A DNA stretch of 46,266 bases from Spirochaetales bacterium (GCA_016928955.1 JAFGJV010000022.1:1-46266); one strand, 5' to 3'; positions 16,723 through 24,479 are shown, counted from the stretch's first letter. Numbers and translations: made by a program. The notes: generated by a model from the sequence alone, not told the origin.

Positions 16723-17905
16723 CCCTGGCGCATAGCGAGATCCGCGCGGCTTCCAGTTCGACGCGGCCTTCGGCATAGTCATCCGTTATCTGGTTGACTT
16801 CCGCCTGGGCTTTGGCCACGTCCAAGGCTTCCGAGTTCATCTCCGCCGGCGCGTGAAGCTTGCGCGAGCGCCAGTAGTCCTCGGCCTGGGCGTTGCCTTC
16901 GTCAAAGGGGCAGCCGTTCCACAGAGGCGTAAAGGCGCCGCTCGTGAGCACGATGGGCTTGTAGAGGTTTCTGCATGGCCAGGGAGCGGCCGTGAACCAC
17001 ACAATGAGCCGGTTTCCGGTCCGCTCGACCAGGAGCGAGCCGGTGGCAGATGTTTTTTGGGGCCAGCCGACGTGCGGGCACACGTCCACGCCGCGTTTGG
17101 GCGAATCCTCCGTGGACAAACCGTGGGCCCGGAGCAGGGCAAAGGCCGCCTGCCTGCCGCCTTCGGCGGCTGAGGGCAGCACGGACAGGATGGCCTTGCC
17201 CAGGCCTTCGGCTTTTTTCACCGGCATGGGCGGACGGCCCTCCACGTAGCGCTTCCACGCCTCTTTTTCGGCTATCCGACCGGCGTCGGATTCGTCAAGG
17301 CACGCCATGCGCTCGTTGACCGGCGCTATGGCCTTGCGGGTGTCCGCGTCCACGCGCTTGTAGTCCACGCCGAGCGTGTAGGCACCCGACAGGGCGGCTC
17401 GCTCCGCGACGTTTGACCAAGCCCAGCGTCGCCCGGCCGTCTCGAGCAGGTAGGAGCCGTCCGCCGCTGTTATGAGGTACGACGAACTGGACGGCTTGTC
17501 GCGGGTATACGGGTCGCGCCAGCCTTGGTCCATGGTTTCAGTGAGCATAATCAAGGCATCGCGCGCCTCCTCGGCGCAGGCGGATGCCATGAGGGCGGCG
17601 CGGAGCAGGTCGGCTCCCGGTACCCCGTCCGCGGCGGCTTTGAAGCGGCTGTACACGGAACTTTGGGCTATTGCCACACCCGCGGAATTGACTCCGGCTT
17701 CCGCGCCGGCCATCCATGCCGGGCCCATGAGTACCATGGACAGGCCCTGGTCAGTCTGGCTGAAATCACGGCCCGAAAAGGAAACGGGTTCTCCTGCCGG
17801 CCGCGCCGGTATCAGGCGAAGGGACGACGCCTCGTCCGCGGGCCGGAGCGACGACGAACCGAGGAAACGAGTGTCGCCCGACAAGAAAAAAAAGGAAACG
17901 CCCAT
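16688..17905 (-). CDS. Secernin-family (peptidase C69-like) protein, nucleophile Cys not found
   Basis: A 405-residue protein clearly related to secernins, Ntn-hydrolase-fold peptidase C69 relatives. Matching blocks are SLRPADEA (usual SxRPxDE), GPAWMAGAEAGVNSAGVAIA, SYLITAADGSYLLETAGRRW and WFTAAPWPCRNLYKPIVL. In active family members a cysteine close to the N-terminus is the nucleophile. Here no Cys occurs before about residue 110, and the N-terminus reads MGVSFFFLSGDTRF. The gene may therefore be inactive, use another residue, or be truncated at its start. ATG at 17905 is chosen because AAGGAG lies eight bases upstream. A GTG at 17914 with TATACT eight bases upstream is an alternative leaderless start that adds three residues. 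An A8 run (T8 in the gene) lies in the first codons. Confidence 0.78.
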   Translation of the reverse strand: MGVSFFFLSGDTRFLGSSSLRPADEASSLRLIPARPAGEPVSFSGRDFSQTDQGLSMVLMGPAWMAGAEAGVNSAGVAIAQSSVYSRFKAAADGVPGADLLRAALMASACAEEARDALIMLTETMDQGWRDPYTRDKPSSSSYLITAADGSYLLETAGRRWAWSNVAERAALSGAYTLGVDYKRVDADTRKAIAPVNERMACLDESDAGRIAEKEAWKRYVEGRPPMPVKKAEGLGKAILSVLPSAAEGGRQAAFALLRAHGLSTEDSPKRGVDVCPHVGWPQKTSATGSLLVERTGNRLIVWFTAAPWPCRNLYKPIVLTSGAFTPLWNGCPFDEGNAQAEDYWRSRKLHAPAEMNSEALDVAKAQAEVNQITDDYAEGRVELEAARISLCARVKRWDSGESSD

Positions 17906-18081
17906 GGTTGGCACTCCTTGGGAGTATAGTGTCGCCAGTTGTTATGCGGCCTGGAAACCTTTCCGCGCGTGAACGAACCGCCCGGCATAAAGGACACACG
18001 CATGGGATCCCGCCGCTTCCAGTATGGCGTTCCGGCAACCGGAGGGCAAGTAACTCCTCGGGATGCATGGCCGCGCCAGAT

Positions 18082-18110
18082 TTGCCCCGGGACAGCACTT
18101 GGACCATAAT
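18082..18110 (+). promoter_or_regulatory. Leaderless promoter of the diguanylate cyclase gene
   Basis: TTGCCC (18082-18087), a 17-base spacer and CATAAT (18105-18110), followed after five or eight bases by the tandem start codons at 18116 and 18119. No ribosome binding site lies between. Confidence 0.5.
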
Positions 18111-18115
18111 GGACG

Positions 18116-19765
18116 ATGATGGGGAAAAAAGTCCGCTCGTCGACAAAACTGGATGCTCGCATAGCCCGCGCCTTATTCCTGGTGCTTGCCGGCCTGAACA
18201 TAGCGCAGCTTGGCCTGGTGGGGACGGGCGCCGGGCGAAAATTCTCCGCCGCTGAAGACGCCCTTTCCGGAGAAGATCTGGGCCGGGCCAAAGCTGTGCT
18301 CGTGTCGGAAGCGGAAAGCCTACTGGCCGTCAGCCGGGAGTTTGGCGCCTGGGACGAGACCAGGCAGTACACCCTGGGGCTGGACCCGTCCTACCCCGAG
18401 CGCAACTTCAACGACGAATGGCTGAAGGCGGCAGGCCTGGACATCATCGTGATCATCAACCCCGACATGGAGCCGGCCTATGTGTGGACCAGGGACGCCG
18501 CGTTTCCGGTGGACCCGGAGCCCGAGGTGTGCAAACTTGGGCAGGTGGACCTGAGCCAGCCGAGAACGTTCTATGAGCGCGTGGGCGGATCGCTTACGAT
18601 GATAGCGGTTTGGCCGGTAACCAATACAGCCATGGACCAGCAACCGGCGGGAGCGGTCATTTTTGGCATGGTTCTGGGCGAAAGGATGCTTGCGTCCATG
18701 GCGGAGAAAACGGGCCTGCCCGCGCGTGTGGCCGGTAGCGTTCCGGAAGACGCCCTGTGGAGGCAATTCGGCGGGCCTGATTCGAAGGATTATGTGTGGG
18801 ACAGGGGAGAGGAACGGGTGCTATCCCTGCCCATGTTCGGCTACGACGGCTCCGAAACGGCCAGGCTGGAAGTGTACCGCGAGCGGACCATACACGGCCT
18901 CTTGCGCTCGTATCTGCGGCAGCTTTCCCTCGCCTTGTTCGTTACCGTGGGTATAACCGCCCTGGTGTTGTTGTACCGGGTGCGACTGATCGTCGTGCGG
19001 CCCCTCGAGCGCGTCATCTCCCATTTATTGGCCTGCGAGCGCGAGGGCCGTGTGGTAGGAACGCTGGACCTGGGCAAGGCCGCGGGCAGGAACGACGAAA
19101 TAGGCAAGGCGGCCGACTGGATAGACGCTCTCCTCATGACCCTGGAGAAACGGCGCGCGGAACTAGAGGGAGCAAACGCCGAACTCAAGCGCCTTGCGTC
19201 CGTGGATCCCCTGACCGGGCTGGCGAACCGTCGCAGTTTCGAGCTCCATGCCCGCAAGGAATTCCGCCGGCTGGCCCGGGACCGCAGGGACAAGAGCCGC
19301 CGTTTCTGCACGTCGGCCTTGCTCTGCGACATCGACCACTTCAAGCCGTACAACGACCGCTATGGGCACCAGGCGGGCGACGCCTGCCTGCGGGCGGTGG
19401 CGTATGCCCTGGCTGGGGAGATCTTCCGGCCGGCGGACGTGGTGTGCCGTTACGGCGGCGAGGAGTTCATTCTCCTGCTACCCGGTACGGACGAGGCCGG
19501 AGCCAGGGTGGTGGCAGACAGGCTTCTGGAGGCGGTGCGCGCTTTGGGCATACCTCACGAGGCGTCGCCGGTGGCGTCCGTGGTGACCATAAGCATAGGT
19601 GCCGCGACCACCGGTTTTGAGGGCGAGGATGCTGATCTGCACGGACTCATTGGCCTGGCCGACAAGGCCCTGTACATGGCCAAGGCAGAAGGCAGGAACC
19701 GCATGGTATTCATGAAGGATCCGGCCGAGTGCAACGGAGACGCTGACGCTCCCGACCTGACCTGA
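18116..19765 (+). CDS. Membrane diguanylate cyclase (CHASE4-HAMP-GGDEF)
   Basis: A 549-residue enzyme that makes cyclic di-GMP. A first membrane helix (about residues 15-36) is followed by an extracytoplasmic sensor of about 225 residues with the CHASE4 pattern (EFGAWDETRQYTLG, then NFNDEWLKAAGLDIIVIIN). A second helix (about 268-290) and a HAMP linker follow. The GGDEF domain from about 360 has DPLTGLANRR, DIDHFKPYNDRYGHQAGDAC and the active site RYGGEEF. RPAD just before it is an RxxD inhibitory (I) site, so product feedback is likely. Tandem ATGs at 18116 and 18119 both fit; the second matches the leaderless spacing better. The preceding 200 bases show no gene and no recognised riboswitch. 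Confidence 0.92.
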   Translation: MMGKKVRSSTKLDARIARALFLVLAGLNIAQLGLVGTGAGRKFSAAEDALSGEDLGRAKAVLVSEAESLLAVSREFGAWDETRQYTLGLDPSYPERNFNDEWLKAAGLDIIVIINPDMEPAYVWTRDAAFPVDPEPEVCKLGQVDLSQPRTFYERVGGSLTMIAVWPVTNTAMDQQPAGAVIFGMVLGERMLASMAEKTGLPARVAGSVPEDALWRQFGGPDSKDYVWDRGEERVLSLPMFGYDGSETARLEVYRERTIHGLLRSYLRQLSLALFVTVGITALVLLYRVRLIVVRPLERVISHLLACEREGRVVGTLDLGKAAGRNDEIGKAADWIDALLMTLEKRRAELEGANAELKRLASVDPLTGLANRRSFELHARKEFRRLARDRRDKSRRFCTSALLCDIDHFKPYNDRYGHQAGDACLRAVAYALAGEIFRPADVVCRYGGEEFILLLPGTDEAGARVVADRLLEAVRALGIPHEASPVASVVTISIGAATTGFEGEDADLHGLIGLADKALYMAKAEGRNRMVFMKDPAECNGDADAPDLT

Positions 19766-19786
19766 CGGCAAACCGAGTGCGTCGCG

Positions 19787-20620
19787 TTATTCCACCCAAC
19801 TGGCTATGTACCTGATATCCGGCGCTTCCGGCGCTTCCGGCGGTCTCGGATCGACAAGCCAGCGTCCCGGCAAGGACAGGGAACTGGCGGCTGCCTCAAA
19901 ATGCCTGAGGGCTATGCCAGCGTCCATGTCCTGGAGCACTACCCCGGGAATGGCGTGGGTGTATACGGGATTCTCCTTGAGGAACAGATGGAACTCCGGT
20001 TTTCCCGTCGAGCCAGTCCTGAGGATACGCCAGGGTTGTTTGTTTGAAGCGGAGGGACCTCTGCGCACGGCCTCCAGGGGCAGGGCCCAGTCCCCGGCGT
20101 CAGCAAGCGGGGTATCCCAGCTGCCGTCAAAAAAAAGCTCTGATGGGGGCAGGCGCGACGACGAGCCGGCAGCCGCCCTGATTACGCGGTCGGCCAGCGT
20201 GGACCGCGCGGCGAGCATGCCCACGGGACTCACCGCCGGCACGATTTCTCCCGGCCGGAGATCCAGGGCCCGTCCCGCCCCTGTCCTGCCAAAGATGCCG
20301 CCGAGCCAGCAGGTGCCCAGACCCAGGGCGGTGGCCGCCAGGATGATGCCTTCCATCGCGTAGCCATAGTCGATGAAGGCCAGCGGGCATTCTGCAACGC
20401 AACCAACGACCCAGGCAGGAGCCTTGCGTATCACGCCGTAGGTGCCTATCCGGCCGCCGCCTATATCCGGGCCAATCAGCCTGAAGCGCGCTTCCGAGCC
20501 GAACACAACCGGCTGGTTAAGCGCCTGAACGAGCGCGGACTCCTCGGCTGGCATGAGCGGCTCGCCGCTGAAGGACCGTGTCGACGTTCTGGAAAAAATG
20601 TTTGCCAGTGTATCGTTCAC
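19787..20620 (-). CDS. Nitroreductase-family flavoprotein (TM1586 type)
   Basis: A 277-residue protein resembling the two-lobed nitroreductases of the TM1586 type, which bind FMN or NAD(P)H. Features are the N-terminal RTSTRSFSGEPL with the usual SxRxF arrangement, YGYAMEGIILAATALGLGTC with WLGG, and AVRRGPSASNKQPWRIL, a cofactor-binding segment typical of the family. The start is GTG at 20620, which overlaps the stop of the upstream kinase gene as GTGA. A longer frame to 20722 overlaps the kinase and is unlikely. The substrate is unknown. Pairing with a sensor kinase in one transcript is odd and may hint at redox sensing; this is inference. It converges with the diguanylate cyclase gene, 21 bases apart, without a terminator hairpin. 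Confidence 0.8.
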   Translation of the reverse strand: MNDTLANIFSRTSTRSFSGEPLMPAEESALVQALNQPVVFGSEARFRLIGPDIGGGRIGTYGVIRKAPAWVVGCVAECPLAFIDYGYAMEGIILAATALGLGTCWLGGIFGRTGAGRALDLRPGEIVPAVSPVGMLAARSTLADRVIRAAAGSSSRLPPSELFFDGSWDTPLADAGDWALPLEAVRRGPSASNKQPWRILRTGSTGKPEFHLFLKENPVYTHAIPGVVLQDMDAGIALRHFEAAASSLSLPGRWLVDPRPPEAPEAPDIRYIASWVE

Positions 20621-21915
20621 GCTGCCGGGTCCGTGCTGAAAACCACGCGGAACGTGCTTCCGGCTCGGGGTGTCGATTCCACCTCCAGCTGGGCGCCGTG
20701 CCGCCGTGCAAAAGCGTCGCATAGAATCAGCCCAAGGCCCGTGCCGTCCTCGCCGTTGGTCCCCTTGCGCCTTACCTTGAGGCCTGGCTTGAAGAGCCTG
20801 GCCGCCAGCTCGGCGTCCATTCCTATGCCCGAGTCCTTCACTTCCAGGACGGACTGCGTGCCATCCTGGCGTATGGAAACGTCCACCCTGCCGCCCGCGG
20901 GGGTGAATTTAATGGCGTTGGCGACAAGGTTCCTGGCCACCGTGTGGATCATGGACCGGTCGCACGAAACGCTGACCTGGCCGGACAGGTCGGCGCTCAG
21001 GCGCAGGCCCTTTGCGGCTGCCAGCGAACGAAGCGTTTCGAGCGCGTCTTCCACGATGCCGCCCAGGTCCTGGACCCGGGGCTGAAAGGGGATCTGGCCC
21101 TGCTGGTCCTGGGCCCAGGTCAGGAGGTTTTCCAGAAGCTCCCGCAGGGACCGTGCGGAGTGGAGGAGCATGCCCGTGTATTCCCGGCGTTCAGACTCGT
21201 TGAGGCCGTAGTTCGGATCGGCCAGCTGTTCCAGGATTCCAATGAACCCGGTCAGGGGGTTCTTGAGGTCGTGGGCTATCAGGCGGAGAAAGAGGTTTTT
21301 TGTGTCGACCAGACCCTGGAGCTGGCGTTCCCTCCGCGCCGCCTCGTATTGCATGACGATGACCAATAGAACGATGCTGAAAAAAATCACAAAAACAAAG
21401 GTCGCGCGCAGATATGGAACCCAGCCGGGCTCAAGGGGTAGCACGGGTTCGAATGGCCAGAAAAACTGGAAAAGGATAAAACTGCCTACGTTGAGCATGA
21501 AAAAAGCTAAAAAAAGAGGCCATTCATCCTTACCCCATACAAGAACGGGTACTAAAGAAAAAAGGAGAAGGAAGTATTGAAATCCTGTTTCCCGCCCAGT
21601 CGCGATGATCGCCACGCACGCCAATGTAACTATTCCAGAATTGAGTATCAGCCGGGCAGGTTTGTAGCGGCCTTTGGCCGAGTATGAGAAACCTAATAAA
21701 AACCACGGGACAAACGCCAGGGTGATGATGGTTAGGGGCAGGAGCCTTTTGGCGTCTTGAAGAAGGTAGAGTATCGGGTAGATAAGAATGCTGACCGTGG
21801 CTATGGACAGAGACGCGTTGAGCATTCTGATCTGGCGCGCCTCGGGGTTCGTGCTTTCATGGCTCGTTCCGAGGTGATAGATGGCTCGCCACAGGTCCGC
21901 GGGGCTTCGTGCCAT
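20617..21915 (-). CDS. Membrane sensor histidine kinase
   Basis: A 432-residue kinase. The N-terminal half has about six hydrophobic segments between residues 30 and 190, a membrane-embedded sensor. The HisKA domain reads FLRLIAHDLKNPLTGFIGIL, with the phosphorylated His near residue 224. The ATPase domain has NLVANAIKFTP (N box), KDSGIGMD (G1) and DGTGLGLILC (G2). The DNA encoding the membrane segments is AT-richer than its surroundings, largely explained by Phe and Ile codons. The start has TATACT six bases upstream and no ribosome binding site, indicating a leaderless mRNA. No response regulator gene is adjacent; the nitroreductase overlaps its 3' end. Confidence 0.88.
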   Translation of the reverse strand: MARSPADLWRAIYHLGTSHESTNPEARQIRMLNASLSIATVSILIYPILYLLQDAKRLLPLTIITLAFVPWFLLGFSYSAKGRYKPARLILNSGIVTLACVAIIATGRETGFQYFLLLFSLVPVLVWGKDEWPLFLAFFMLNVGSFILFQFFWPFEPVLPLEPGWVPYLRATFVFVIFFSIVLLVIVMQYEAARRERQLQGLVDTKNLFLRLIAHDLKNPLTGFIGILEQLADPNYGLNESERREYTGMLLHSARSLRELLENLLTWAQDQQGQIPFQPRVQDLGGIVEDALETLRSLAAAKGLRLSADLSGQVSVSCDRSMIHTVARNLVANAIKFTPAGGRVDVSIRQDGTQSVLEVKDSGIGMDAELAARLFKPGLKVRRKGTNGEDGTGLGLILCDAFARRHGAQLEVESTPRAGSTFRVVFSTDPAA

Positions 21916-21921
21916 GCCTTA

Positions 21922-21949
21922 AGTATATGGCCGCTCGCGAGCCTGTCCA
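21922..21949 (-). promoter_or_regulatory. Leaderless promoter of the sensor kinase gene
   Basis: On the minus strand TGGACA (complement of 21944-21949), a 16-base spacer and TATACT (complement of 21922-21927), then six bases to the ATG at 21915. Both boxes are close to consensus. No room for a Shine-Dalgarno site remains. Confidence 0.6.
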
Positions 21950-22001
21950 TGTCCGCCTGTTTTTTGGGCTCGGGTGTCATCGGCGTGCTCGCGGGCACGG
22001 C

Positions 22002-22030
22002 TTGACGCCAATCAGCGCTTTGTCTATTCT
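22002..22030 (+). promoter_or_regulatory. Promoter of the riboswitch-controlled transporter
   Basis: TTGACG (22002-22007), a 17-base spacer and TATTCT (22025-22030). The expected transcript start, near 22037, lies immediately before the first strand of the riboswitch aptamer, which supports both calls. Confidence 0.65.
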
Positions 22031-22037
22031 CGTTTGG

Positions 22038-22130
22038 TCGATTGGGGAGTAGTCGAACCGTCCCTAGCCAACAACCGGCGCGTTGCGCCTGGCCGGACGG
22101 CCGCCCTGAGCGGGGAGACAAGACCTTTCG
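22038..22130 (+). ncRNA. yybP-ykoY (Mn2+) riboswitch aptamer
   Basis: The leader contains GGGGAGTAG (22044-22052) near its 5' end and CAAGACCTTTCG (22119-22130) at its 3' end. These are the two conserved blocks of the yybP-ykoY manganese-sensing aptamer. Between them, CCGTCC (22058-22063) pairs with GGACGG (22095-22100), GCCA with TGGC, and GGCGC with GCGCC in one long arm that holds an ACAACC internal loop. CCGC/GCGG closes a second arm at 22101-22113. The closing helix (22039-22045 with 22124-22130) has two T-T mismatches, its weakest point. The family is known to switch genes on when Mn2+ is bound. The identification rests on motif recall and pairing, not on a covariance search. Confidence 0.7.
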
Positions 22131-22179
22131 CGCGGCAGACCTGCCAGGATGCGGGTAGCTACGTGGAAGGTCTTTTTTT
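22120..22179 (+). terminator. Riboswitch-controlled intrinsic terminator
   Basis: AAGACCTTTC (22120-22129) pairs with GGAAGGTCTT (22165-22174); three further pairs including a G-T wobble extend the stem to about 13 bp. Seven T residues occupy 22173-22179. The 5' arm is the same strand that closes the aptamer, so aptamer folding and terminator folding exclude each other. It sits about 70 bases before the transporter ATG. Confidence 0.78.
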
Positions 22180-22247
22180 GCAGCGTGTCGGGAACGATAC
22201 TAGCTGTGCGTGGCAAGGGCGGGACTGCCGGCCAAGGGAGGGTGGGA

Positions 22248-23522
22248 ATGAAATACGCGGTGCTTGGGATAGCGGTACTCATGTACGCCCTGGTCATAGC
22301 CCTGCCGCACCGCAAGGTGTGGTTTACGCTCGGAGCCGCCTTGTTGGTGACCGTGCTCGGGGTGGTGAGCCCCGCCCAGGTGTTCGGGGTCCTGATCAAC
22401 TGGAACGTGCTCCTGATTTACATCGGCAGCCTGGTCATAGCCGACCTCTTTATCTACTCCCGCGTGCCGTCCGCCCTGGCCGACAGGATCGTGGAGCGAT
22501 CGCCGTCGCTGGGCATGGGCGTGGTGTTCATCCTCATCATGACCGGGCTCCTGTCAGCCTTTGTGGAAAACGTGGCCACGGTCCTGGTCATGGCGCCCAT
22601 AGCCCTGGCCCTGGCCGACAAGGTCAAGATAGACGCCCGCTTCTTCCTTCTCGGCCTGGCGGTTATGTCCAATCTGCAGGGCACGGCTACCTTGGTAGGC
22701 GACCCGCCGTCAATGATTTTTGCCGGCTACGCGGGCTACTCGTTCAACGACTTTTTCTTCAAGGACGGCCGCCCGTCGATTTTCTTTGCCATCCAGGCGG
22801 CCATGATTGTCGGCGCTGTGTTCTTCTTCTGGTTCTACCGCAAGCACGGCAAGGTCAGGATAGACCTGCCCGCCGAGCGCATCGTGTCGTGGTTTCCCAC
22901 CATCCTTCTTGTGCTTCTTGTGGGCGGGCTGGCCTTGATATCCTTCTTCCACGAGGGCTTCTCGATACTGTCCGGGGCATTTGTGTTCGCGCTCGGGCTC
23001 GTCGGCCTGGCCTGGTACGCGTGGGTTCGCCGCGAGCCCAAGGACAAGGTGCTTGAGCTGGTCAAAAACCTGGACTGGGAGACCATCCTGTTCCTGGTGG
23101 GAATTTTCGTGGTCGTGGGGGCCGTGGCCCAGACCGGCCTTCTTGAGGACCTGTCCAGGGCCCTGGCCAATTTTGTGAACGGGAACGTGCTTCTGGGCTT
23201 TATAGCCATTGTGCTCCTGTCCGTGCTCCTGTCCGGATTTATAGACAACGTGCCGTACATTATCGTTATGCTGCCCGTGGCCGCGTCGCTGTCCTCAGCC
23301 CTCAACCTGAAGCCCGAGCTGTATATGTTCGGTCTCCTCATAGGCTCGTGCATAGGCGGCAACCTCACGCCCTTTGGCGCCAGCGCCAACGTGGTTGCGG
23401 CGGGCATTTTGAAAAAGCGGGGCGAACCGATGAACTTCGGGCGCTGGATAGCCGTGGCCGGCCCCTTTACGGTGCTGACCACGCTGACTGCCGCTGTTTT
23501 CATCTGGCTGGTATGGCGCTGA
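22248..23522 (+). CDS. ArsB/NhaD-type ion transporter (SLC13-like, ion transporter superfamily)
   Basis: A 424-residue membrane protein with about eleven hydrophobic segments and two homologous halves, each with a signature loop: SAFVENVATVLVMAPIALAL near residue 104 and SGFIDNVPYIIVMLPVAASL near 328. TATLVGDPPSMIFA and GGNLTPFGASANVVAAGILK are the matching substrate-site loops of the ArsB/NhaD/P-protein group. Members move arsenite, Na+/H+ or dicarboxylates. The Mn2+-type riboswitch upstream suggests manganese or divalent-cation export here, an inference from regulation. ATG at 22248 is preceded by a GGGAGGGTGGG stretch. A longer in-frame start at 22149 would lie within the terminator region and is rejected. 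A terminator follows. Confidence 0.85.
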   Translation: MKYAVLGIAVLMYALVIALPHRKVWFTLGAALLVTVLGVVSPAQVFGVLINWNVLLIYIGSLVIADLFIYSRVPSALADRIVERSPSLGMGVVFILIMTGLLSAFVENVATVLVMAPIALALADKVKIDARFFLLGLAVMSNLQGTATLVGDPPSMIFAGYAGYSFNDFFFKDGRPSIFFAIQAAMIVGAVFFFWFYRKHGKVRIDLPAERIVSWFPTILLVLLVGGLALISFFHEGFSILSGAFVFALGLVGLAWYAWVRREPKDKVLELVKNLDWETILFLVGIFVVVGAVAQTGLLEDLSRALANFVNGNVLLGFIAIVLLSVLLSGFIDNVPYIIVMLPVAASLSSALNLKPELYMFGLLIGSCIGGNLTPFGASANVVAAGILKKRGEPMNFGRWIAVAGPFTVLTTLTAAVFIWLVWR

Positions 23523-23544
23523 CGAAAAGCTGAACGTTGAAGAC

Positions 23545-23574
23545 AAGCCGTCTGCCCCGCAGGCGGCTTTTTTT
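23545..23574 (+). terminator. Terminator after the transporter gene
   Basis: AAGCCGTCTGC (23545-23555) pairs with GCAGGCGGCTT (23559-23569) with one G-T wobble across a three-base loop, followed directly by five further T residues. A textbook intrinsic terminator, 22 bases after the stop codon. Confidence 0.88.
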
Positions 23575-23592
23575 GCCGGCGTGCTTTTTCTC

Positions 23593-23623
23593 TTGACCCT
23601 CACCTTGCGTGAGGGTTTATCGT
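23593..23623 (+). promoter_or_regulatory. MerR-type promoter with operator palindrome
   Basis: TTGACC (23593-23598) and TATCGT (23618-23623) are separated by 19 bases, the overlong spacer typical of MerR-regulated promoters. The spacer carries ACCCTCAC (23596-23603) and GTGAGGGT (23609-23616), perfect inverted arms around a five-base centre. The regulator gene begins immediately downstream, so autoregulation by DNA twisting is expected, as in TipA/Mta-type regulators. Confidence 0.78.
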
Positions 23624-23629
23624 ATGCGC

Positions 23630-24406
23630 ATGAAACGGGATGACGGCCAGTACACGGTAGGCGCGTTGGCCAAACTTGCGGGAGTGAGCGTCCGGACGCT
23701 CCATCTCTATGACGAACAGGGCTTGGTGGAGCCGTCTGGCCGGTCCGCGGCCGGGTATCGGCTATACGGCCGCGCCGACCTGTTGCGTCTCCAGCAGGTG
23801 CTGTTCTACCGCGAACTGGACGTTCCCCTGGAAGAAATCAAGCGCCTTGTGGACGCGCCGGGTTACGACAACGTGTCCGCCCTGCGCCGCCACCGGCGTT
23901 TGCTGGAACTGAAGGCGGAGCGGCTGTCGGGCCTGATGGTCACGATAGACCGGACCATCCGCGCGCTGAACGGAGAAAGCGATATGTTGAGCGACAAGGA
24001 ACTATATGAAGGTTTCGACGACGAGACCATCGAGCGCTACGAGCGCGAGGCCCAGGAAACCTGGGGCGGCACGGACGCCTACGAGCAGAGCAGGAAACGG
24101 GTCCGCGCCATGAGCAAGGAACAATGGGCGGCCGTGCGCGAGCGGGGGCAGGAAATAACCTTGGCTTTTGCCGACGCTTTCCGCTCGGGCAAGCCGGCCG
24201 ATGGACCTGACGCTTTGGCCGTGTGCAGCCGCTGGGCCGAGCACCTGCGGGCCTTTTACGAGCCCACGCCGGAAATGCTAGAAGGCCTTGGCGCCATGTA
24301 CGCCGACCACCCCGACTTCCGCGCCACCTATGAGGCCTACGCGGTCGGCCTGGCCGACTGGCTGAAGGCCGCCATGCTGGCATACGCGCGCTCGCTCAAG
24401 AAATAA
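23630..24406 (+). CDS. MerR-family regulator with TipAS effector domain
   Basis: A 258-residue transcription regulator. Residues 8-75 form a MerR winged helix-turn-helix (YTVGALAKLAGVSVRTLHLY, then DEQGLVEPSGRSAAGYRLYG). A dimerisation coiled coil follows (about 78-115). The C-terminal 130 residues form a TipAS-type domain (LYEGFDDETIERYEREAQET, FYEPTPEMLEGLGAMYADHP), a pocket that binds hydrophobic or thiopeptide-like ligands in TipA relatives. ATG at 23630 lies six bases after the -10 box and implies a leaderless mRNA. ATG at 23624, two residues longer, has GAGGG eight bases upstream and is an alternative. No other target gene is obvious; a hairpin follows the gene. Confidence 0.9.
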   Translation: MKRDDGQYTVGALAKLAGVSVRTLHLYDEQGLVEPSGRSAAGYRLYGRADLLRLQQVLFYRELDVPLEEIKRLVDAPGYDNVSALRRHRRLLELKAERLSGLMVTIDRTIRALNGESDMLSDKELYEGFDDETIERYEREAQETWGGTDAYEQSRKRVRAMSKEQWAAVRERGQEITLAFADAFRSGKPADGPDALAVCSRWAEHLRAFYEPTPEMLEGLGAMYADHPDFRATYEAYAVGLADWLKAAMLAYARSLKK

Positions 24407-24418
24407 CAACGACGATGG

Positions 24419-24451
24419 GAGCGCGGCCGGCCTGCGGCCGGCCGCGCTCTT
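24419..24451 (+). terminator. Terminator-like hairpin after the MerR gene
   Basis: A perfect 14-bp, very GC-rich stem pairs 24419-24432 with 24436-24449 across a three-base loop, followed by only two T residues. It abuts the -35 box of the next gene (24450). Confidence 0.6.
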
Positions 24452-24479
24452 GCTGCGCCGCGCCGCGGTGGGCTAGGCT
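24450..24479 (+). promoter_or_regulatory. Leaderless promoter of the rlmI-like gene
   Basis: TTGCTG (24450-24455), an 18-base spacer and TAGGCT (24474-24479), then seven bases to the ATG at 24487. No ribosome binding site is present. Confidence 0.5.

Noticed and set aside
17915-18115. Possible cyclic-di-GMP riboswitch before the diguanylate cyclase gene
   Set aside because: No GEMM-type conserved core or matching stems were seen, and the predicted promoter lies right at the start codon, leaving no leader.
21340-21800. Local AT-rich dip suggesting foreign DNA
   Set aside because: It coincides with the membrane-spanning half of a histidine kinase, where Phe, Ile and Lys codons raise AT content. 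The reading frame and neighbours are continuous.
22149-22247. N-terminal extension of the transporter starting at ATG 22149
   Set aside because: It would begin inside the terminator hairpin and translate the expression platform. The ATG at 22248 has a purine-rich ribosome binding site and begins the first membrane helix.
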